A stretch of DNA of 64,000 nt from Loripinus fragilis (GCA_964019695.1 OZ026517.1:76735252-76799251); one strand, 5' to 3'; positions 31,966 through 42,460 are shown, counted from the first letter of the stretch. Notes: generated by a model from the sequence alone, not told the origin. Program-made: numbers and translations.

Positions 31966-32700
31966 TTGATCTTGTCGCGTATGCGATAAACACTAAGAGT
32001 TGACTAAAAAACCTTTCACACACATTCAAATTATGCAACTTCATAAAAGTACTGTCTTGATCATGCTGATGAATGTTGTAATGCCAACAATTGTTGGTAT
32101 TTTAACGTTTATGAGCATGACGAGTTTCATGAATGTTTTAAGATTGATTTGTCATGCTGATGGATGTTAAAATGCCAACAATTGTTGGTAATTTAAAGTC
32201 TTTTAGCGTGACGAGTTTCATGAATGTTTTAAGATTGATCTTGTCGCGTATGCGATAAACAACATGAGTCGACTGAAAAATATTTTACAAACATTCAAAT
32301 TATATAACTTCATAAAAGTACTGTCTTTGTCATGCTGATGGACGTTAAAATGTCAACAATTGTTGATATTTTAACATTTTGAGCATGACGAGTTTCATGA
32401 ATGTTTTAAGATTGATTTGTCGTGCTGATGGATGTTAAAATGCCACGAATTGTTGGTATTTTAACATTTATGAACATGGCGAGTTTCATGAATGTTTTAA
32501 GATTGATATTGTCGCGTATGCGATAAACATGAGTCGATTGTAAAATCTTTTACAAATCTTTTACAAACATTCAAATTATGTAACTGCATAAAGTACTGTC
32601 TTAGTCATGCTGATGAATGTTAAAATGCCAACAATTACTGGGTATTTTAGCATTTATGAGCATTGCGAGTTTCATGCTAATGTACATGTATGTTGAGCAT
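31966..32700. repeat. 269-bp satellite with internal hairpins
   Basis: The phrase 'ttgtcgcgtatgcgataaac' recurs at 31972, 32241 and 32509, giving periods of about 269 and 268 bp. Each period holds two ~90-bp subunits built on a dyad, GTTAAAATGCCAACAATTG and its complement (TGTTGGTATTTTAAC), followed by 'gagtttcatgaatgtttt'. Five hairpins lie near 32065, 32165, 32345, 32428 and 32617. The array starts directly at the microsatellite and fades out near 32690. Confidence 0.9.
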
Positions 32701-32719
32701 GAAAAATGTTTCTGACTAA

Positions 32720-33567
32720 AAATTAACTTTATATATATAGTAAAATGAATTTTAATATCCTGCATTTGCTTTTCTGAGTATAATATCAATCAACTGACAG
32801 AAATGTGCACAATCCGTGATGAGTATTTTCACTAGCTGACCACAAACGGAATGGAAGCACGGACAGACACTTAAAGTGATTATAGTGCAGACCCAGGAGT
32901 CATACAAGATTTAAGTACAGATCCAAGGGTTGTGAAAGACTCACATAGTGATTAATGTGCAGAGCAAGGGTTGTGCTATAAATAGACTTGTTCCATTTTA
33001 AGTATCATTGATATAATTTGTGCATTTTTGCTGGACTGTGTTATGTCCCTTGATGTAGATACTTGCTTACAAGATGATTGGCCCATTTAAAAGTTATATT
33101 ACTATGGGGGGTTTCTTGTGATTTAGAAAAAAAAATAAGATGTTAAAATAAATAAGTATGCATAAGTTGATCCAAATTTGACCTAAATATACTATGCTGT
33201 TCAAGATTTATGAGCATTTTCACCAACTGGTACATGTAACAGACAGATGGAAAATCCTTTTCAATCAAAGAAGGCTGCTACATGTCAGTGGTTAGATAAT
33301 GTTGATTTGCGTCTGTTCGCAAAATGTTATAAAAATATGTCTTGTGGTGCAAGAATTTAGAGCATTTTCACTTACTGGTAACCGATGGATGGACTGGCGG
33401 ACTCACATAGTGCAGACCCAAGTGCCGTGCAATTGCACCCAATATAGAGAATACTGGCTATTGTGAATTTTAGTGACTGGAAAACTTAAGTGTAGCTTAT
33501 ATAGTGTAACAGCTATCCATCAAAGCAATATATAGTTCTACTGATTATTTGTGTGATACTGATATGT
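32720..33567. repeat. Degenerate copies of a '(g)gactcacatagtgattacagtgcagacccaag'-type repeat
   Basis: Related phrases ('gtgattatagtgcagaccc', 'ggactcacatagtgcagacc', 'gagcattttcac') occur near 32820-32960, 33200 and 33360-33440, and also at 42710-42840. They are scattered and diverged, probably fragments of one old repeat. No gene is seen. Confidence 0.5.
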
Positions 33568-33669
33568 AATAGTTATACCATGGGTTGTCCGCCTGTACGT
33601 GGAGATAATCCACGAGCTTTAGCGAGTGGATTATCTTACGTAGAGGTGGACAAACATGGTATAACTATT
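33568..33669. repeat. 102-bp hairpin (MITE-like)
   Basis: The arm 'aatagttataccatgggttg' pairs with 'caaacatggtataactatt'. The inner stem 'gagataatccac' pairs with 'gtggattatct' around a loop GAGCTTTAGCGA. Nearly the whole 102 bp is self-complementary. Confidence 0.85.
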
Positions 33670-34084
33670 TTATACCACCTACATCAGTGTAGACCTTGCA
33701 CATCGTGAGATATTTCGTGCTAAAGTCGGTAAGGGTGGTATAAATGTAAGTAATTTAGTTAAATATTGTTGGAATGGTTGAAACAAGCGAACATTTTTGA
33801 CATGTAAATAACAAAGTCGCTAGGTTGCGCTGTGCTTCCACACAAGCTACCTAGCGCCTTTTTCACCACTCCTGAAAAAGTATTAAAAGTATCGTACCTT
33901 AACTTGCAGCATGTAAAGTTTTAATACTCTCCTATTTGCTTCAGCTAAGCCAGATTCTCTCAGGCTTACTTGGTCATATAAAGTATAAAAGTCATAACCT
34001 ACATAAAATAAAACTGATATTGAGTGTCTCCCATTTACAGAATGTATTTTGCAATAAAAATGATATTTAAAAAATAACACTTAC
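33670..34084 (-). other. Intron downstream of cadherin exon C
   Basis: It begins with a consensus donor, GTAAGTG, at 34084-34078. I found no convincing next exon. An acceptor-like 'tttattttatgtag' near 34000 leads only to a short open stretch without cadherin similarity. Confidence 0.5.
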
Positions 34085-34197
34085 TATAATTCCTAAAGAG
34101 AGATCAGACGTGTGTTCTCTATTTATACTTTTGGCCTGTAATAGGCTTCCATTTGTTGTGTTCATTTCAAAGTACTCACTACTGTTGCTTCCACCTG
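34085..34197 (-). CDS. Cadherin-superfamily gene, exon C
   Basis: The 113-bp exon is read on the minus strand. It encodes GGSNSSEYFEMNTTNGSLL, then QAKSINREHTSDLSLGII. This is the second half of a cadherin repeat: the F.x.N..xG core strand and the LDRE-like INRE motif that helps bind calcium between repeats. The acceptor is a tandem CAGCAG (AG after 34198 or after 34195), so splicing may add or omit one alanine. The donor is a consensus GTAAGTG. Entry phase 1 (one base from exon B) and exit phase 0 fit. The product would be a membrane adhesion or polarity protein. Which cadherin it is cannot be told from one repeat. Confidence 0.85.
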
Positions 34198-35246
34198 CTG
34201 GATAAAATAAACACAATACTATTAACCTAGAAGATAGTCGCCCATTTTGACGTTGCGATTTCCAATTTACAAATAAACTTGAAACAACTGTGATTTTCAG
34301 TAAAATGGCCAGTGGATTTCAGCAAAAAAGGCAACAATTATGAGCAAATGTCATACATTTTATACACCATCGTGGTTTTATCAAGAAATTGTTATAATTA
34401 TATGTAGTTAATCATTTAACGGGAATGTATGTCTTAGATAGTTGTAAAACCAACACATAACTGGAATCAAAGTCACTTTTAATGTCCGAAATGAGTTTTT
34501 GCCACCGGTATGAAATGAAAGTTCAATATCATACAAATTGACTCCTTAACATAGCATATCAATTCAGTAAGCGTCGAAACATTTCTTTTTATTTTGGTAG
34601 AAAACATTAATTTTAAATTTGACTTTGTTAAGTTATTTGTCATTGAAACAAAACTGGAGAAAAACATATTTGTACTGTATCACACAGATCTTCAATTTTG
34701 TATTTATTTAATTTCTTACTGGGCCAGCATAATGATATTTAGCAACTATGGCAAGACGAGCAGCACGTGCTTAGACAAACCTGCGCATATACAAATATGC
34801 GCAGTCTCACCAGAGCATTTGCTGCTCATATACATGAAATATAGAAGTTGATTAAGCTTTATGTCAGAAGTACTGGAATCTCTAATGCCACTCTGAATAT
34901 TGATTTTTGTTTGTTTGATTTGGGTTAGTATCGTCATGGTTTTAAAAAATATGGTTTGGGTAAAAATGTGAAGTAAGGAAGATCAGTATCGCCGAGGTAA
35001 TAAATAAAATATGGCTCGGACAAAAATGAAAAGTAAGGAAGAAAGCAAAGATCAGGAATCGTTAAAATCAAGTACAACACTGAGTGTAACGAGTGAAATA
35101 TAACTTAAAATGATCTGCATCAAGCTACAGCGATACTAGCTAAAATACAACGATATATTGTTTTTTTATCAGCTGGTATTAATGTGAAATGGCGTCAATT
35201 ATTTTAGCAAAGTGGTGACTTATGCCAAAATCCGTTAAATAACAAC
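34198..35246 (-). other. Cadherin intron between exons B and C
   Basis: The 1049-bp intron has an unusual donor, GTTGTT, after exon B, and a CAGCAG acceptor before exon C. It contains a hairpin-like 'gcgcatatacaaatatgcgc' at 34784-34803 and a short minus-strand fragment of the RT-family tail (35030-35085, copy 6). Confidence 0.75.
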
Positions 35247-35340
35247 CTGAAAAGCTGTAGTATATAGTAGCATTGATTCCTGAGTCACCATCGAAGCATA
35301 GTACAGGTGGATCTGTAAACAGCCAGCCTTCAGTAATGGT
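35247..35340 (-). CDS. Cadherin-superfamily gene, exon B
   Basis: The 94-bp exon on the minus strand encodes TITEGWLFTDPPVLCFDGDS, then GINATIYYSFS plus one base. DGDSGIN is the calcium-binding DxD...N segment of a cadherin repeat, and ATIYYSFS is the following strand. The acceptor is strong (catctatttacag). The donor, CAG|GTTGTT, is weak after +2, but reading phase 1 matches exon C exactly. Entry phase 0 matches the end of exon A. A Cys in place of the usual small hydrophobic residue before the DxD motif (VLCFDGD) is a small oddity. Confidence 0.85.
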
Positions 35341-35819
35341 CTGTAAATAGATGGAAATGTAATGTAATGTTTTGTGTGGAAAAGGGAATAGATTTTAAGC
35401 ACATGCATTTTATCTGCTGTATTAACAGTATAAAGGTGACCAATTTTTAAAATGATCATCATATTATATATCAATGCACAGAAAGTAATTCATCCAATAA
35501 CAATTAGTTTCAAAGTAAGGATTGCTGAACATGTGACATTCTATGTTACAGTTCAGTCTAAAATGCCCTAATGTGGTGTCGTGTTTAGATAATGAGTTCT
35601 ACTAGCAGTAATTTGCGAATAGCTACTTTATTCTAAAAACTAATGTGACAGTTTAACAAACAATCCATGTGATGTATAGAATACCCTGAAAACTCGAAGT
35701 GATTTGTTGATTAAAGTCTTTTCACTGAATGTCAATGTAAATGCTTAGTGTACTGAATATACATACATGGTTCTTGAGATATATGATAACATTTAACTTT
35801 AATTAAAACTATTCATTTA

Positions 35820-36180
35820 CTCAAATGAAAATTTGCATATGTGTATGTAACTACAGCTACATGTAAATATTTAATGATAAATTAAGTTAATATTAATTAT
35901 CAAATGACGTTGCGTCTGATAGTGCTATAACGTCATATCTGTCAACTCTGTCTAATTCACTACTTGATTAAACAAATTGAGGTGAAGAGATAGAATGCGA
36001 CGCTTCTCGCATTTTACCTCTTTTCTTCAATTTGTTATATGAATTCAAAAATACATGCGCACTCATGTAAGATCCTCTATTCAAATTATGATACCATTCA
36101 AGAGATACTGTGAAAACCATAATATTTGCAGTACAGTTTATAAAATCTATATCCACATACTAATACTAACATCAAAGTTA
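35820..36180. repeat. Dispersed repeat J, copy 1, with hairpin
   Basis: It shares 'gacgt(t/c)gcgtctg', 'gcactcatgtaagatcctct' and a central hairpin (35971-36036, 'aacaaattga...tcaatttgtt') with 58960-59340. The loop region carries 'gcgac...tctcgcattttacctctttt'. It is non-coding. Confidence 0.75.
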
Positions 36181-37327
36181 GTTGTGTGACTATTGTAGCT
36201 TTAAGGCTGATTGAATTTGACATTGTGGCTTTGTTCTAGGTTATCTTAAATGTATTACTAAATGATAATTCTACTCTATTTCAATATTTCGGCCAAAGGC
36301 CTTTATCAAGAAAAACATGTCAGTATCAACTACATAGTCTCTGTTCCACCATTTTGAATTTGTTTATATTGATGTGTGACATCACGTTGACATGAACGTA
36401 ACGCCACGGCGTCGCACCGCTTTTCCCGTAAAAGATACCTGTTTCATGCTCACCCTTACCAGGCATGAAATCCATCACGCTCACAAGTACCCAAATATCA
36501 ACAATTATTTGTATTCTCATACTTATTTGCATGACAACACAAACTAAGAGCCTGGAAACAAATCCCCTCATCTTTTAAGCATATATAGTTTGCATGCGCA
36601 GTGAAACAAGGGTGAGCATGAAAAAAAAGTTATAAACAGTATGAACCAAGATCAAGTCTGACATTTTGTCGGACCTAATCCAGGTTCAAACCATTTACCA
36701 TTTATGAATAATTACATCAGCTGGCAAAGAAAAATCGTACAAAAAGATGAAAGGCCCAATCTTTGTTCAAAAGGCATACAGTACGACTTTTCTAAAGTTT
36801 AAAATTCCGAAAATCCTGAACATTAGAAATTCTGATCTCAAACCTTTCAAACTGAACATAGGTCAAAGAATCTAATACACAGACGGCATAAATAAACACT
36901 CAGAGGCTGACTTTCTGTGGGAAATCAGTCCCAAAATCCTGAATCTAGGAATAATCATGCGAACCTTCGCTCATGCGAAACGGCACAAAAAAGGACTAAA
37001 GTACATAATGGAGACTGAAAAGAGTCTCCACTGTGTACTAGAAAAAAATACCCACAAGAAAAGCTGCACAACAGCCTATGAAAGTCCGGGCACACCAAAC
37101 TCTAAATAAGCACCAGATCAAGACTCACACTGGACTGCACACCTGTATATCCCAGTAAGGGTCTTGGAAAGTACTAGATCGACATGGAACAACGCCGCGA
37201 GCAACCGCGACTAAGCACTACCTGAGCCATGCAGCCCAGCCTCAGGAATCAGGTCCCAACAACCCACACTCACCCTAGTCGAGCACGGAATTACAAACGC
37301 TTGAAAAAAAAACAAAAAAAACAACAA

Positions 37328-37451
37328 CTAAAGTGCTGAAATTGAAAGTTGCTCAACTGGGCTGATTACGGTATTTATCCTGCTTATTGATGTTAAAATG
37401 CTAACATTTGTTTGTTGATTTTTAACATCGGAATGAATTTCAGCACTTTAG
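37328..37451. mobile_element. 124-bp hairpin MITE with A/T-rich flanks
   Basis: The ends CTAAAGTGCTGAAATT and AATTTCAGCACTTTAG are exact inverted repeats. The interior has a second dyad ('gttaaaatgctaaca ... tttttaac') resembling the hairpins of the 32-kb satellite. A-rich sequence precedes it and a T-run follows it. Confidence 0.8.
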
Positions 37452-37639
37452 TTTTTTTTTTTTTTTTGAGTGCAAAGGACAGCCTCTTATCCATTAGGCT
37501 ATCGAGGAATTGTATTTTTTTTCATTCATAAAAGTTATTGTGCCTATATCTAAAGCACACATTTTACGAAGATTCCCGAAGATTGGTATGTCTCAGGTCA
37601 ATGTAGACAAACAATAACTTATATATATATTCATAATTT

Positions 37640-37745
37640 AGAAGATAAAACAATTTTTTGTATTTAATATTTCATCGGATTTACGGTTTTGTTGGAGTGT
37701 AAAACGGAAAAGCGGAATAGCTGGTGTGTTCTGTTAGAAAATGAA
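37640..37745 (+). repeat. Dispersed repeat K, copy 1
   Basis: It shares 'ggagtgtaaaa(c/t)ggaaaagc/tgga' and the preceding 'attaacggttt(a/t)gt'-like sequence with 45690-45775. It is short and of unknown origin. Confidence 0.55.
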
Positions 37746-37879
37746 GCAGGCTGATATTATCGACCCGCGCGTTGAACACTACATGCAGATATTTGGATGA
37801 GTTTTTTCACATAATATTAATATTTATTTTCACAATATGGTAAGTCAAATAAAACCTTCAGAGCTTCAACTCTACTGAA

Positions 37880-39225
37880 GCCTCGTTTTTGAACTTACAT
37901 TTGACCATTGATACTGTTTCTTCCAAACTTTACGATATACGTGACTTTTTTGATTTTGAATTTATCAATTTCCCATTTTTTGATGGTGATGTTCCTCATT
38001 CTACATCCTATGGAGTTTATATTTCACAACTCATCCGATTTGCTAGATTATCTAGCCATGTTGTTGATTTCAAAACTGGTAATTTACTGTTAATTCAGAA
38101 TTTCCGTAGAAAAGGCTACAGGTATCATAAGCTTCCTAAAACGTCTTCTAAATTTACCGCCAATACTATGATTCGATATCAAATATTCAATATTGGACTT
38201 AAATCTCTCTTGCACTAGGAACTTTCGGAAGCAGAGTTTTATTGTGACCTAGTGTATAAATTAAAGAAAAGTGTTGGCTCTAACAAAATTTCAGCGCAGT
38301 TTGATCAAATTAATTCTCATTATAGGATGATTGGTTATAATATAAATGTATTGCGACAGACTGCATGTTTGCTTGTCAACCCAAAAATAGAAGGTGAGTA
38401 TGATCAAGAAATACAACAATCAAAAACCGCAGACAAACACATGGCACCGCGAGGAAGAGCCACACAACCATCACGAGACACCAGGAAGACTAACTAAGCA
38501 AAGCAATCAGCTCTCTCTTCCCCATCAAGATGATTGCAAAACTAGAATGGACATAAAGTAACGTACAACAAAACATAGACCAATTACAGACTCCCACAAT
38601 GGGAGCAACAATAAACAAAAAGTCAACAACAACAGAACCACTGCCTTAGAACGGACAGCAGCCTAAGCCACCTGGGGCAACTTTGCTTTCCTCTTTAATT
38701 GCACGTGAGCGGGTGGGACCTCAGATTCTATGCTGGTCCCGACTAAAAGACTTATCTATAGATGAGAGGATTAGGGACTGATGTGTGGCTTTGGTCAGGC
38801 CCACCAGGGTTTAATTGTTGGATTTCTTTTACTCCAGTATTCAGTTGTATATATTGTTGAGTCCTTATCTTTGTTTCATTTCCTTTTTATATCTTGATTT
38901 CGTTCATGAAAACCAAACATCAGAAATAAGGTTGAGGCTGGCGCCGTCAAATGTGTTTAAGCCCCCCAGTAAATTTAAATTACCGACCATTCCAAGGTGG
39001 TGTTTCTTTTGTGGATTAATTTTGTTATTTGTATTTCATGTTTGTCATGCTGTCTTATCTGTATCTTGCAGCCTTGTGGTCACCTGCTGGTAAAGGGCTG
39101 ACAGCTTGGCTTTTTTATGTGTGATGTTTTCTTGTTTTTATTCGGTCGCTTTCCCATATGGTGTTTTGATAAGGTGTGGTATTTGATTGTATCAATGCCT
39201 GATCTTTGCCTTCTTCCTTACTTTT
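37880..39225 (+). pseudogene. RT-element relic with 3' tail, copy 7, interrupted by repeat R2
   Basis: The plus strand encodes LHLTIDTVSSKLYDIRDFFD, FINFPFFDGDVPHSTSYGVY, ISQLIRFARLSSH, then YRYHKLPKTSSKF, a stop, and SEAEFYCDLVYKLKKS to TACLLVNP (38370-38390). At 38393 the coding sequence is interrupted by about 284 bp of repeat R2 and resumes at about 38677 ('ggcaactttgctttcctc'). The tail (38900-39225) ends in CTTA-like sequence. The RT catalytic domain is absent. Non-functional. Confidence 0.8.
38393..38676 (-). repeat. Dispersed repeat R2 inserted in an RT-element relic
   Basis: Read on the minus strand it matches 41866-42145 (plus) nearly end to end: 'ctaaggctgctgtc', 'ggttctgttgttgttga', 'tgtggctcttc' and 'tgatcatactc'. 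Because it splits the coding sequence of the RT relic at 38392/38677, these are its true boundaries here. Confidence 0.85.
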
Positions 39226-40100
39226 ATACGTAGATTGAAAATCCTAGATGAACTAATTGTCTGCTTCTGGTTCTAAGGCTAGAAAATATCAAACAACCGT
39301 TAATTAATATTAAGGATTGTAACACATAAACAAGTATATCAACAAGTATTAATAAATCTAGTAGTTTTATTTTCAAAATTAAGAAAACCCTTGTTTTTCA
39401 TGGTACACATAGAATATATACATTCAAGCCTCTCAATCGCGCTTGATATTAGTTTAGAACCAAAACCAGCTTGTTGAGCTAATGAGATTAGAGTGAATCT
39501 TGAACGTTTGAATTAAACAATGACATTTATCATTTATCCAGTGTAGTGAGCAACAGTAGGGCTGATCAGAAGGCGTGCATATTTATGTTATAAGCATATA
39601 TCTAGTTTGCATTTGTCACTAACACATTTTTCTTACCACACAGCCCTTACACGAGTGAAAGTGTAAACTTTCAATGGTCATGAACATTATAAATTCAAAT
39701 CTTAAAACTGAAAGGATGCCCACAAAATATGAAATGTTTTAATAACCAAGTGCATTTTGATACACTGAAAATAAATTAGAAAAGATAAAATCTGCCTAAT
39801 TCAGAATTTTGAGGATGACTTTCTTAAAATTCTTAATCCAGGAATAATCCTGAAAACTTTCACTCACGCTCATATAGAATAATTTCGTTGACACATATTC
39901 CTCAAATATGCAAAAACATATCTTGTAGCAACAAGTAGATGAATACGTCTGTAGTTTGTTTACATATTGCAAAGGTTCAAACCACGTATTATCAACGGAA
40001 TAAACTTTAATACAAAAAAAAACTATTGAATGTCTGTCACACAAAGAAATCCGAATACACAAGATGCTAATAAAGATAGCACTTTGTACAGGACTTTTGT

Positions 40101-40101
<1 letters not shown>
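39226..40101 (-). other. Intron sequence without recognised features
   Basis: No exon-like stretch is seen. The open frame 39796-40062 (minus) has no recognisable domain. Confidence 0.45.

Positions 40102-40194
<93 letters not shown>
40102..40194. repeat. (TA)n microsatellite
   Basis: About 46 TA units lie directly beside the 3' end of the inverted SINE family 2 copy. Long open frames on both strands cross it and are artefacts. Confidence 0.98.
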
Positions 40195-40198
<4 letters not shown>

Positions 40199-40540
40199 CA
40201 GAGAGATATAATGAATCAACTGAGCCGAAATGCTGTAAATATTTTGCCTCCAGCGAGACTCGAACCCACGACCATGACAACTCCGCCTAGCACTACACAA
40301 GACATCGACGCTATCAACTGCGTCACTGAGACATCCCCAAAAAAGGATGTTCAGGAAGCGCTGATATTGACGATGACTGATGCAGTAAACGTCGTATATT
40401 GGTTCCTTTTCAATGGATGGCATCTATTTGGTTCGCAAATGAAAGCCTGATGGATCCAAGGATACAAGTGAAATTAGATAAATATCAGAAGTGCGGAAAT
40501 ATAATTTCAAAAACATCATTGCTTTCGAGCTACACAGGAT
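40195..40540 (-). mobile_element. tRNA-derived SINE, family 2, copy 2 (minus)
   Basis: This is the inverted copy of 31544-31895 with the same order: leader, A box, B box ('cgtgggttcgagtctcgc' on the minus strand), 3' end and then (TA)n. Similarity to copy 1 is high throughout. Confidence 0.85.
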
Positions 40541-40571
40541 CAGAAACTGATGCAGATTCATAAAGAAGATA

Positions 40572-40681
40572 AATACAGAGAGATATAAATAATCAACTGA
40601 GCCGAAAGATGCTGTAAATATTTCGCCTCCAGCGAGACTCGAACCAACGACCATGACAACTCCGCCTAGCACTACACCAGG
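40572..40681 (-). mobile_element. tRNA-derived SINE, family 2, 3' fragment (minus)
   Basis: It repeats the 3' half of copy 2 (B box to the end), placed about 30 bp beyond that copy's 5' end. It breaks off inside the tRNA-like part at 'cactacaccaggca'. Confidence 0.8.
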
Positions 40682-40889
40682 CATTATATATACAGCTATA
40701 TATATCTTGTTGTTTTTTAAATAAAAACTCAGATGAAGTGGGTATATTGCTTTTGCATCATTGTACCCCTGTTTAAGAATATTCGTTATTCTATAATTTA
40801 GCTTTTGTGTAAACGAAACCCTTAAAGGGTACTTAGACAAACAGTGAAATGAAATGCCACAGTAAATCAGGGTCTGCACTGTTTGCTTA

Positions 40890-41590
40890 AAGAAAACATC
40901 TTCAGATGACTTACTTAATATTGATAATCCTTATTTTGAACAAATAGAAAGTCAGATATATCCCACTGAACTTCAGTTGAATAAGGCAAATTCTTCTGAT
41001 TCTGAACCCCCATTTTTGGACTTGAACTTGTATGGCATAGTTTCATCTAAGATTTATGATAAACCGGATGATTTTAATTTTGAAATAGTAAATTTTCCAT
41101 TTCTTGATGGAGATGTTTCTCAGTCCCCTTCCTATGGTGTATATATTTCACAGCTTATTCGTATGGCTAGAGTGTGTTCTAATGATGATGACTTCAACAC
41201 CAGAAACCTATTTTTGACTGCAGTTATTAAAACAAGGTTATAGATATCATAAAATTTAAACAGCATTTTCTAAATTCTACAACAGACACTCAGAGTTAAT
41301 TGTTAAATACAACATTGGGTTAAAAACTCTTCTGCAACAGGGCATATCAGAACCTATATTTTATGGTGATGTAGTTCATCAATTCAAAAGAATTGTTAGA
41401 AACCCTAATTTTAGTGATAAATTCAAAAAGATCATCAAGCGTTATAAAAAGGTTGGATATAACTTGTATATCATGCGACAGTCTACGTGTCTGGTTTTAA
41501 ACCCAATCACGGTTTATAACTATTGTTTCCTCTTTTATTACATGACGGTGGGTCAGCCCTCAGACTCAATGACGGCTCTGACGTAAAGTT
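40890..41590 (+). pseudogene. RT-element relic, longest coding copy
   Basis: From 40897 the plus strand encodes SSDDLLNIDNPYFEQIESQI, then NKANSSDSEPPFLDLNLYG, IVNFPFLDGDVSQSPSYGVY and ISQLIRMARVCSN. After a frame break near 41230 it reads FSKFYNRHSELIVKYNIGL, SEPIFYGDVVHQFKRIV, KKIIKRYKKVGYNLYIM and GQPSDSMTAL, then a stop near 41584. In relatives this region lies directly after the RT catalytic domain, which is missing. The copy is 5'-truncated and inactive. I do not know the family's formal name. Confidence 0.8.
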
Positions 41591-41865
41591 TAATCAGTGG
41601 GTTGGTGCCTTATCATTATCTGTAGCTGGGCCCACCATGGCTCAACTTGAGGTTTTCTTTAGCTCTGACTATCTGTGAGATGTGACACTTTTTCTTTGTT
41701 TCATCATAGTGTGTTGATTTGATTTAAGTGTTTCTCCATGATGATACATTGCAATAGTTAGGAAGCCTCCACGCGAGCTTAACATTTTTTGTGCTTCAAT
41801 AACAGCAGAATCTAGGGCGAATATTTGGTACCAGTAAAATGCATTTGAGCCCCCCCCCCCCCCCA

Positions 41866-42145
41866 GTGGCTAAGGCTGCTGTCTGTTCTAAGGCGATGGT
41901 TCTGTTGTTGTTGATTCTTTGTTGGTTGTTACTCCCATTGTGGGATTCTGCCATTGTTCTATGTTGTATATCCATTAAAGTTTTTTGCAATCATCTGGAT
42001 GGGGTACAAAGAGCTGGCTCTTTTGCTTAGTTTGTCTTCCTAGTGTCTGGTGATTGTTGTGTGGCTCTTCTTCGCGGTGCCATGGGCTTGTCTGCAGCTT
42101 GTGCTTGTGGTATTTCCTGATCATACTCGCTTACTATTTTTCAGA
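41866..42145 (+). repeat. Dispersed repeat R2, full-length copy
   Basis: It follows a poly-C run (about 41850-41864) and runs from 'agtggctaaggctgctgtc' to 'cttactatttttcag'. It matches the inverted copy at 38393-38676. It ends about 120 bp before the donor of cadherin exon A. Confidence 0.85.
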
Positions 42146-42267
42146 GTAAGAAATATAATGTATTTTGGCAATTACAACCTGTGACTACTCAATATACAAT
42201 GGACCATCCTAAGTGTATTATAGGAAGGAAGACTTCATTGCTACACAAAGGATAAAATGATATTTAC

Positions 42268-42372
42268 CTCTTCTGTAATATTAAGTTGATACTCAGGATA
42301 CGTGAACTGTGGATTTCTATCATCGACATCTGTAACCCTAATCTCCAGTGTTGTATAACCAAATCTCACTCC
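42268..42372 (-). CDS. Cadherin-superfamily gene, exon A
   Basis: The 105-bp exon (35 codons, phase 0 at both ends) is read on the minus strand. It encodes GVRFGYTTLEIRVTDVDD, then RNPQFTYPEYQLNITEE. The TDVDDRNPQF segment is the calcium-binding DxND(N)xP linker between two cadherin repeats, and YPEYQLNITEE opens the next repeat with its conserved glutamate. The acceptor is ttacaatgatctag and the donor is GAG|GTAAAT. It joins exon B in phase and in sequence. With B and C it spans about one repeat (104 residues). The protein would be a single- or multi-pass membrane adhesion protein. Fat, Dachsous, protocadherin and other cadherins cannot be told apart from this. Confidence 0.88.
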
Positions 42373-42460
42373 CTAGATCATTGTAAAGTAAGAATACAAC
42401 AGTAAGGACGTGTAATAAAAGACAATAAATAATATAATCCTTGAGATTATTGTACTTTTG

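Larger units (their letters stand above)
35341..42267 (-). other. Cadherin intron between exons A and B (~6.9 kb)
   Basis: The intron starts with donor GTAAATA after exon A and ends at the acceptor of exon B. It is filled with repeats annotated separately: repeat J, a hairpin MITE, two RT-element relics, repeat R2, two SINE copies and an (AT)n block. The portion 36180-37320 shows no repeat or gene that I recognise. Confidence 0.75.

Noticed and set aside
31466..32700. CRISPR-like array
   Set aside because: The repeats are contiguous 269-bp satellite units without unique spacers, and the DNA is animal.
33950..34030. Possible next cadherin exon after exon C
   Set aside because: An acceptor-like tttattttatgtag is present, but the phase required by exon C gives only about nine codons without cadherin similarity.
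40023..40423. Long open frames crossing (TA)n on both strands
   Set aside because: They arise from the dinucleotide repeat, which has no stop in these frames, plus SINE sequence. There is no protein similarity.
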